Positions 57,015 to 64,000 of a stretch of DNA of 64,000 nucleotides are shown piece after piece; the first letter of the stretch is position 1; each line of letters starts with the position of its first letter. The stretch covers positions 31,255,590 through 31,319,589 of the forward strand of contig NC_053153.1 in the NCBI RefSeq assembly GCF_016808335.1. Reading direction: 5' to 3'. Below the pieces are notes generated by a model. It was given only the letters and a program-made list of their open reading frames with translations. It was not told the DNA's origin and did not search any database. This DNA comes from Panicum virgatum (Eukaryota; Streptophyta; Magnoliopsida; Poales; Poaceae). The position numbers and the translations under genes are program-made.

Positions 57015-58195
57015 TATGGGGGAGAGTGACTGTTTTACCGTCACAAAATGAAGCATATGCTTGAAGGGGTGGGTACGGTCAAAGTACTGCCGCCCTACCC
57101 TTATTACAAAGTGCACTGATGACAGAAATCTTGCACATCAAAGTGTTACATAACCAGCCTTTGCAAAGAAGACAAAAGCGTAACTATTTTTGGTACGTAC
57201 GAGTATATTCCTGCTGGGCCTCAACATTCTTTTCTTATCACAATCTTTAAAAACGGAGTAACTTTGTGAAACCTGTTCACGTTTAATTTGGTGATGGAGT
57301 AATTTACTCACGGACCATTAAGGTAACTAATAGTCGATATATAAGTCAACTTTTCAATTAATTTATTTCGTGTTCACACATTATTATTGCGAATTGATTA
57401 AATCAAATGGGCGTGCTGCACAGCTTGCACAACAGTGTGTCTGTACAAGCTGTCTGTTTCGTAGGCTCGAAGACGAGGCCCACATGCCAAACACCAACCG
57501 CACACCACAGTACTGCTACTACCCCATGCGTCAAGCTCCCATCCACATCAGCGATAGTCCAATGAAACAAAATAAATAAAAAAAAAGGATATTCCAGTGA
57601 TCCTTACCGGCACAGAAAATATTAATCAATTAAACATGTATTAATGTCCATTTCATAGTAGATCCACACACAAGTAAGAGATAGAGAGAAAAAAAGGAGA
57701 GAATTGCAAGATTTCAAAATGCATGCGAAACTTCTTGGTACTCGCAAGGTACCACAATCCTATACACAATAATATCACCACTGCCTCACAAATGTAATCA
57801 CCTATATATAATATTAAACAGAAAAATAGTGATCAAGGTAAAAATAAATAAAAAGAGAAAGGGGGAAAAAGAGAGAAGAGCTTACTACTTGAATCCAAAA
57901 TCTACCTAGACTGACACATGACCCATCCGACGTACTCCAATCATTCGTGGCTCATTCCTCCTCATCTTAACTCAAACTGGATCATCCCCACTTGTTTTAT
58001 CACATCAATTTGTTCAACAACTCAATTTGATACCGGCGATCTCTCCTCCTGCTAGCCTCGATCAATGCCAAGAAATGGAGAGCTAGCCACGCACTGATCG
58101 ATTACTCTTTTGTTGTATGTGTCCGGTGATCGATCATATACGTGACATATGCATTGTCTCAATATAATCATCCTCGCGGATCGGAGGATGTGCGA
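57015..58195. other. Intergenic and probable 3' flank of the HD-Zip gene
   Basis: AT-rich sequence with no credible coding region. The part nearest 58195 is expected to contain the 3' untranslated region of the minus-strand HD-Zip gene. I see no recognisable repeat. Confidence 0.5.
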
Positions 58196-59863
58196 TCACT
58201 GGAAGTTGTGGTGGCCGTCGGCCCAGGGCCAGAACGGCGGCTGCTCGTCGACGACGGCGCCGCACAGCAGGCTGCCGAAGCTGCCGCCGGGCGTGGCGGA
58301 GGGCGTGTCGGCGGTGGCGCCGTGCCCAAGCTCCATCTTGGGCTCCGCGGCGGCCGGGGACGGGTGGCCGCTGTGCAGGAGCTGGTCGACGGCGGCGGAG
58401 GCGTAGAACGGGAGGCCGCGGTGGCCGTTCATGGCCGCGGGGCTCTCGTGATCGGCGGCCGCCGGCGCCGGGGCCCTGGAGATGTCGAGGTTGATCTCGG
58501 AGCTGTTCTCGCTGCGGTTGCTGCAGGACGCCTCCGTCTCCTTGACGTTGAGGTTGATGAGCTCCGACGCCGCCTCCTGCCTCCCTCCTCCGCCTCCGCC
58601 GCCCTTGAGCGCCATGATCTGCACGCGGACCACGCATGAGGACATGGACAGAATGGGAACGGCCCGGTGGGCTCGGGAAGGGAAGACGGTGATTGGTATA
58701 TCGAGTGGCTAATCATGCTGCATGCACCGCAGGAGAGAGAGAGAGAGAGAAACGGGGATGCATGGGTGGCCGACAGCAGGCGCAGCGTTCATATGGCCGG
58801 CACCGATCCCGACACGCGCACTTTCTGCAGACGACGCTGAAACCCACATGGATCCTATCAGCTACTGCTAGCTATCTCCCTGCCATGGATCACATACAGC
58901 AGCAGTAGCGGTAGCGGTAGCGGTAGCAGTAGCAGTCAGTCATCCTACTCCTACCAGCCTACCACTATACCCCATGTCTGTACTCTATCTGTATCCACCA
59001 TGCCCAATCAATCATGGATTCTGACACCCAAGAATAACCAAGATCGATCCAATCCAAGAACCATGGTGATCTTGGAGTGCGCTACCGCTACTACTGAGAC
59101 TGCTAGCTGCTGATCAAGATCCAAGATGAGCTAGCAAGAAGAAGATATATGATGCAAGAAGAAGATATATGATGCAGGCGTCTCTTCTTACCTCGGCGTG
59201 GAGCTTCTTGTTGTGGGCGAGGAGGGCGTCGTTCTCGGCGCGGGCGGCGTCGAGCTGGCGGCGGAGCGCGTCGTAGTCCTTCTCCAGCTGCTTCGTCTTC
59301 CACCGCGCGCGCCGGTTCTGGAACCAGATGGCCACCTGCCGGGGCTGCAGCCCCAGCGCGCGGGCCAGCTGCGCCTTCCGCTCCGGCTCCAGCTTGTTGG
59401 CCACCTCGAAGCTCCGCTCCAGCGTGCGCACCTGCTCCACGCTCAGCCGCCGCTTCCGCTCCCCGCCGCACCCGCCGCCCGCCTTGGCGGAGCCTTCCTC
59501 GTCGTCCGACGCGGCGGCACCGCCGTCCTGCTGCTGCGGATCCGCCGCCGCGTGCTGCAGGTTACCGTCGTCGCCCGCGCCGTCAGCATACATGCGCTTG
59601 CCGAGGCCGCCGCCGGCCAGCATTGGCGGCGCCGCCATGGCGCCGCCGAAGTCGTGGAGGAAGGGGCTGACGAGGCCGGGGGGAGGGGGAGCGAGGAGAT
59701 GGTGCGTCGGCGCCTCGTGCTCGTGGTGGCCGGCGTCATGGTGGTGGTGGTGGTGGTGGTGCTCCTGCTGCTGGGGATGGTGAGGGAGGGGCTGCTGCAT
59801 TTGGAGCAGGAAGTTTGCGGGGAAGAAGGAGGGGGCCATGCCATTGGTGGCCATTGGCTTCAT
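58196..59863 (-). CDS. HD-Zip class I transcription factor (AtHB13 / rice HOX21-HOX23 type)
   Basis: This two-exon gene encodes 364 aa. Exon 1 is 59863-59192 (224 codons), the intron 59191-58619 (573 bp, GTAAG...GTGCAG, phase 0) and exon 2 is 58618-58196 (140 codons and TGA). The product is a nuclear DNA-binding factor; class I HD-Zips bind CAATNATTG pseudopalindromes as dimers. Residues 35-42 are a run of eight His. The homeodomain is about 135-190, with [13 protein letters not shown] in the recognition helix. It runs into a leucine zipper with heptad Leu at 193, 200, 214, 221 and 228. An [20 protein letters not shown] block and the C-terminal FWPW (353-356) are hallmarks of the AtHB13/HOX21 clade. 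I chose the ATG at 59863 because a stop lies in frame just upstream; a second ATG follows at 59854. The gene appears intact and is the only clear cellular gene here. Confidence 0.95.
58619..59191 (-). other. Intron of the HD-Zip gene, with microsatellites
   Basis: The donor GTAAG at 59191 and acceptor GTGCAG ending at 58619 delimit the intron, inside the leucine-zipper coding region as in related genes. It contains a (GA)n run at about 58733-58752 and an AGCGGT/AGCAGT hexamer array at about 58898-58937, both likely polymorphic. Confidence 0.9.
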
Positions 59864-59895
59864 CACAGGAGCGGGAGGAGCATGGGGGGAGTATA

Positions 59896-59937
59896 TCAAT
59901 CACAGAGAGAAAGAGAGGGAGAGGTTGGTTGAGACAT
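59896..59937 (-). promoter_or_regulatory. Upstream ORF in the HD-Zip 5' leader
   Basis: A 13-codon ORF starts with ATG at 59937 and ends with TGA at 59896, 32 bases before the main ATG. It is rich in Ser, Pro and Leu because the leader is CT-rich. If the transcript begins upstream of it, it could reduce translation of the main ORF; some HD-Zip I genes are controlled by upstream ORFs. Confidence 0.5.
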
Positions 59938-59982
59938 GAGAGTGTGTGACAGAGAGGCAGAGGAGGAAGAGGGGAGCAAATG

Positions 59983-59992
59983 GAAATATAAG
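59983..59992 (-). promoter_or_regulatory. Possible TATA element of the HD-Zip gene
   Basis: The minus strand reads CTTATATTTC about 120 bases upstream of the ATG, before a CT-rich leader. It is the best TATA-like match near the start; the assignment is tentative. Confidence 0.35.
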
Positions 59993-61169
59993 ATAGAGGA
60001 TTTCTTCCCTCACTTTTTTTATTAAAAAGTGATAATTTGTGAAGCCAAAAAACCTATAAAACTACTAGTTATTAAAAAGAAAAGGAAACGGGAAAAAGGA
60101 AAAGGAAACGGGAGGCAACACTTAGCTGAAATATGTCGGAGTTTTAATTTGTGAACCTGTATATAATTAGATCTATATCACCCATCACCGTACCCTAACT
60201 GACAAAATCTTTGAAGCTGTGATCTTACATGCATGCACGGTGAAATTTTCTTTAGTTTGTCAAGCAAACGGCGACGGAGCAAGAGTTGGCCCATAAAAAT
60301 TACGAGTGAAGCAAAGTCCACTAGCTAGCTGCTACCGCCATTGGCAACCAGACACCGTGCTCCTCCTGGCTCCATCGATCTGACACGTCACGTACGCCAT
60401 GGCATCCAGCTCCTCCAGCGGGCCCCCCAAGGAGCAGCCGTACCAGTGCAGCTAGCTAGCTAGCGCTTGCTCCGCCTGCAAACGTACGCACGGTTCCTTC
60501 TCCTGCTTGCCTGTACCAACCAACCACGCACTGTGTTCTGCCTGTACCACGACCATTTCAAGCACTCACCGCGGCGTACGTGTACCTGCAGAGAGCAAAA
60601 CTGAATGTTCCAACAGTGCCCTAATTGGCTAAATGTTTGTTATCTCAGACTAATTTGTTACATTAAACTGCTAGTTCATGCAGGCAAATGTAGAACAAAG
60701 ATCTGGACACCTAGATAGAACCAAACATCAAGGTACGGTAATAATAATCCTTGTGGATCTGTAGAAACAGTACTCACAGGGGGTCCCACATGGCACAGGG
60801 TGACACTGCAGGGGCATGTGTACATGCTGCTGCTGTGTATTCACTCTAGGCGCGTGCGCACATAGAAATAAATACTACTGGTCCAGGTATTGTTCTCTGA
60901 CAGAGTAAATCCGGGATCCAGTGCGCTGAGCCTCTCACAGGGGGATGTTCTTCCAAAGTCAGACCATTATTTTACCGCGTTGACCACGACGGCGGCGATG
61001 ATGTTGCAATCATCGCAGAGATGCCGACGACAATGTCAAGGAAATCCTCCGCCTCAGGATTCGGGAACCCATGCATCATCATCCCGGCGACCTTTTCTTG
61101 TAAGGAGCTATAGCCAATTAGCCATCACCACCTCGTTGAGAGCCCTATGATTAGTTTAGCTTAGCTTGC
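59993..61169. other. Upstream intergenic region of the HD-Zip gene
   Basis: No coding region is supported. There is a direct repeat of AAAGGAAACGGG at about 60080-60110 and a CTAGCTAGCTAGC run near 60453. Regulatory sequence of the divergent-facing HD-Zip gene is expected here. Confidence 0.45.
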
Positions 61170-61172
61170 TAA

Positions 61173-61350
61173 GGTCAATCTCAGTGGGAGTGTCACGTGA
61201 GTGTCATAAATATTAAATATGCTGACATGACATAAGAGGAGAAGGGGGAGTGTCATGGAATATGAGAGGAGGTGATGACACTCCTTTGGCTCGGTTACCT
61301 TGTTTACAGATTTGATAATTGTGCCATGACATTCCCCACTGAGACTGGCC
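61173..61350. mobile_element. 178-bp Tourist-like MITE, TSD TAA
   Basis: The terminal inverted repeats are GGTCAATCTCAGTGGGAG on the left and, complemented, GGCCAGTCTCAGTGGGGA on the right. They are flanked by TAA at 61170-61172 and 61351-61353. The 3-bp TAA duplication and size fit PIF/Harbinger-derived Tourist MITEs, which often sit near grass genes. It lies about 1.3 kb upstream of the HD-Zip start codon. Confidence 0.82.
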
Positions 61351-61353
61351 TAA

Positions 61354-63085
61354 GATGCATACAAGACCTGTGGCAAGCTTTATTTTGGGAGCTTAATCCT
61401 TGATCGAAAAGGGGCGATTGTAGCTAGTAGTAATAAAATAGGGCAGCACGATCCTTCCAAAGGCGAGGCCGGAGATTCTTGCATGTGTTGAGTTGGTGGT
61501 TGCGGCCGCTGGCGCCCTGCACTTGCAATATTCTTGCGTATGCGCCATGCAGACGAGCGCCCGGGAGTTGCTGGCGGCCATGTGAGGGACGGGAGGAGGC
61601 AAGATCGCTTTGGAGAACTTTCCATCTAGTTTATTCTGCTTATTCCCCTGCTGCTGATGAACACTTGCTTGGCACCCATCTCCTCACTTAGTTTAAGTGC
61701 ATTTTGTCTTCAGAGGAAAAAAAAATCGAACTCATTTTGATATGCACATAGGCATAGGCATGTTGTTGTATAGTTCATCATCAGTATAATCCAACTGATC
61801 ATTTGCTTAGAACACAAGAAATAAATTCACATGAAACAAATCAAAGGTGGTTTATCTAGGTGTCGATCGAGCGATAAATGCATGTATTTTCTTGATGTTT
61901 GACATACATACATGTAGTACATAAGAAGGAAAGTTCTTTCGGCTCTTTTATTTATTGCGATTATTACGATTCTTTAGTTGGCGCGAGCCATTTCTTTTGG
62001 CCCGAGGAGGGGCGTTGCGGGAACATACTTGTGTAAATACTCATCTTTTATTTCCCGTGGGGATTTGGGAACATGGCAGCGGATGTTCAAGTAGTGGTGG
62101 GGGGAGGTGGTGATAGGAAAGTACACGGAAAGAATTAGAGGAATGAGCTGGATAGAGAGAGAATCACAAGAAAAAACCATTAGAAAAACAGGGTATAGAC
62201 TTTTGGAGCGAGGGCTGCTGGCTATGGATGGTTTTTTAAGAGGAGGGAAAGCTGCAGGAATCTAGAGCAGGATGGGAGTGGGGCCCCTCGTCCCATGGAC
62301 GAGAGCATGCAGGGGAGGGGATAGTTACTACCTAACGCGTGCACAGCTACTGCCGCGCGCCTGGCTCGCTGGAGATTCGTGTTGCTAGAGGAAGCCATGT
62401 TTGATTCTTTCCGGATGCTGATGATCCCCTGCTCTCCTGAAATCTAACCTTAGGATAAAGTTCTGATAGAACTACTGCGATCGAGCTCTACATTTATATA
62501 TTACCTTCAAACTTCCAAGGGAATCCCCTAGTAACCGATTTAAAAAACGTATTTTCTTTTCTTTTGACTGCAGATATAAAATTTTTGAATTTCCAATTCG
62601 AATTAGTCTACTTGATTTGCCTTGAGAGTATAACAACTTGTGAAAAGATATTCCATGAGTGAATGATATTTAGATGATGATACGACCGCCATCCTAGACG
62701 ATGATAAATAAGAAAAAACATATGTGGAATTCAGTACGCCAACGGAAGCAGGCCCGGCCCCCAATATTGGTCCCAAACCAACACCTACTACTCGCCCCTT
62801 ACCTTTAATTTCAAACTTGCAACCAATGGGGGCGCACAAGGGCATGGAGTACTGCAAAACCGATCGAGGACCATGTATATAGCACAAACCTAACTGCCAA
62901 GATAACTGGGACCATGCATATGCCACCTTTTTTTACTTATTTTTCTCTCCTTGAGGACCATATATGTATCTACAGCTTCCTACTGCGCACCTGTCCTGAA
63001 CCTTTTCATGCCCTCTTTTTCTTTCTCATATAGAAAGAATGACGAGCTAAACCCTAGATGTATTTGTATGTTTTGCAGGTAATTG
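61354..63085. other. Intergenic region, no confident gene
   Basis: Short ORFs occur on both strands. One of 62 codons on the minus strand (61581-61393) starts with a real ATG in GC-rich sequence, but it matches no family I recognise. The rest is AT-rich and featureless to my reading. Confidence 0.4.
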
Positions 63086-63660
63086 TTTTTTTTTAAAGAA
63101 CAACCGGGGCGGAACTCGCCCACGAACCTTTCATTGCATAGAGGTTAACGCGGTGAGGCAGTTAACCGTCAAAATTACAAGATCAAGTGACTATCGGAAA
63201 CCAGCAAACAATGATCAGGATACATGGGCTAAAAGCCACAGAAGAAAAGGGAAGAGAGCCACAAAGGGTTACAATCGCAGCATACACACACAATACGACT
63301 TGCTAGAAAACACAACACAACGTAAGGGCCTATGGGCGGAGCAGCCAAGTCAAGCCTCAGAAAGGTGGAGCAGCCTGTCGATCATCAGTTCATACCATCG
63401 CTGCATGCCTTGCTTGCCAATTTTGTACTAATAAAAGTTGGGACACCATCTGAGAGTCTTCATTTAACCAAGGTGTCTAATATCTGCATCACCTCAGCCG
63501 TTTGGTCGCCACTATTTTCATCAAAGAGAACGAGGAGATCCAAGGGAGGATCAAAGGTCTCGCTGACCCGGCTTCGTAGAAGCGAGGTATCCACTACCAT
63601 CGGTTCTCATCGGGCACGAGATCATCCATATCACAAACAAATGCTAGAAACCAAGGCAAA
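63086..63660 (-). mobile_element. Probable LINE 3' end fragment
   Basis: Read on the minus strand, the segment ends in GAGTTCCGCCCCGGTTGTTC followed by TTTAAAAAAAA at about 63088-63099. That poly(A)-type tail is typical of non-LTR retrotransposons in grasses. No reverse transcriptase domain is visible, so it would be a 5'-truncated copy. The ORFs here are not convincing. Confidence 0.4.
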
Positions 63661-63672
63661 CCAATTCGTGAC

Positions 63673-64000
63673 TGTTAGACCCCGGGTACCGAGACTGGTC
63701 ACATGTGAGGAATATTCTAGAATAAGAGATAGCGCATGATATGTACCTTATCCTACTGTAACTACATGTACATGAGTAGAACTAGTAGAATAGAATGAAA
63801 CTACCCAATATACATTGGGAAGGACTCCTCAAATAGTATTCGACTTGGATTTCTATGTAACCCTGTCCCCCAGACTATAAAAAAAGCGGACAGAGACCCC
63901 TCCAAAACATAGTCTACTCTAAGGCAATACAAACCACCAACAAAACGTAGGGTATTATGCATCTAGCAGCCCGAACATATCTAAAGCTTTGTGTACCCAT
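63673..64000 (+). repeat. Start of an LTR (Gypsy-like), running off the window
   Basis: The stretch begins TGTTAGACCCCGGGTACC at 63673. It contains CCCTGTCCCCCAGACTATAAA (promoter-like, about 63862-63883) and CGTAGGGTATTATGCATC with CCCGAACATATCTAAA near the end, a layout I associate with LTRs of grass Gypsy elements of the Tat/Retand group. The other end is outside the window, so full element and solo LTR cannot be told apart. Confidence 0.65.

Noticed and set aside
58142..58639. 165-codon plus-strand ORF
   Set aside because: Antisense shadow of exon 2 of the HD-Zip gene.
59897..59899. HD-Zip start at a TTG about 36 bases upstream of the chosen ATG
   Set aside because: It is not an ATG and follows an in-frame TGA immediately; the ATG at 59863 is the first proper start.
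59198..59932. 244-codon plus-strand ORF
   Set aside because: Antisense shadow of exon 1 of the HD-Zip gene and its His-rich repeat.
61393..61581. 62-codon minus-strand ORF with ATG
   Set aside because: No recognised family, isolated, GC-rich local context; cannot be told from chance.
1..64000. CRISPR arrays, bacterial operons or ribosome binding sites
   Set aside because: No regularly spaced repeats with unique spacers; the window is eukaryotic by introns, LTR elements and the HD-Zip gene.

Overview
This window is plant nuclear DNA, almost certainly from a grass (Poaceae; a panicoid or related species is my best guess, but the species cannot be fixed from sequence alone). About 90% of it is a stack of nested transposable elements. 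One ordinary gene, a homeodomain-leucine zipper (HD-Zip I) transcription factor on the minus strand at 58196-59863, sits at the right-hand end. Spliced introns, intron-containing transposase genes, tRNA-iMet primer binding sites, a DNA-transposon/LTR-retrotransposon mosaic and GC-rich coding exons all fit a grass genome.

Layout. (1) 1-19110: a Tekay-type chromovirus (Ty3/Gypsy), + strand, whose 5' LTR begins outside the window. It has gag with a small intron, then pol with protease, RT, an RNase H broken by a 145-bp MITE, integrase and chromodomain, then a 3' LTR. That 3' LTR (7089-8386 and 16840-19110) is split by a second, rearranged element of the same superfamily on the minus strand (8387-16834, target duplication CTTCC). 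The gag of that second element is in turn split by a solo LTR (11956-14811, target duplication GAGAG). (2) 19111 to about 21570: a decayed Athila-like Gypsy remnant (RNase H and integrase) and an unassigned GC-rich stretch. (3) About 21577-56041: an old, broken CACTA (En/Spm) DNA transposon with a tnp2-type transposase gene followed by a Transposase_24 + Ulp1-protease gene. Two Sirevirus-type Copia elements are nested in it: Copia-1 (21666-34467, TSD ATGGA) inside the transposase exon, and Copia-2 (41359-54133, TSD GCAGC) inside the second gene. (4) 56489-57011: a 523-bp non-autonomous CACTA with a tRNA-like segment. (5) 57015-63672: the genic island with the HD-Zip I gene, a Tourist-like MITE and a probable LINE tail. 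(6) From 63673: the start of another LTR that runs off the window.

How it fits together. Target-site duplications and uninterrupted host reading frames give a clear order: CACTA before Copia-2 and Copia-1; Tekay before the rearranged minus-strand element before the solo LTR. Hand-counted LTR divergence (about 1.5% for Copia-1, 3.7% for Copia-2, 3.4% for Tekay) suggests Copia-1 is youngest. Nearly all element genes are broken. A striking share of their in-frame stops are TAG at glutamine-like positions, as expected from CAG-to-TAG decay at methylated CHG sites. The HD-Zip gene looks intact (364 codons in two exons, canonical splice sites) and has a short upstream ORF.
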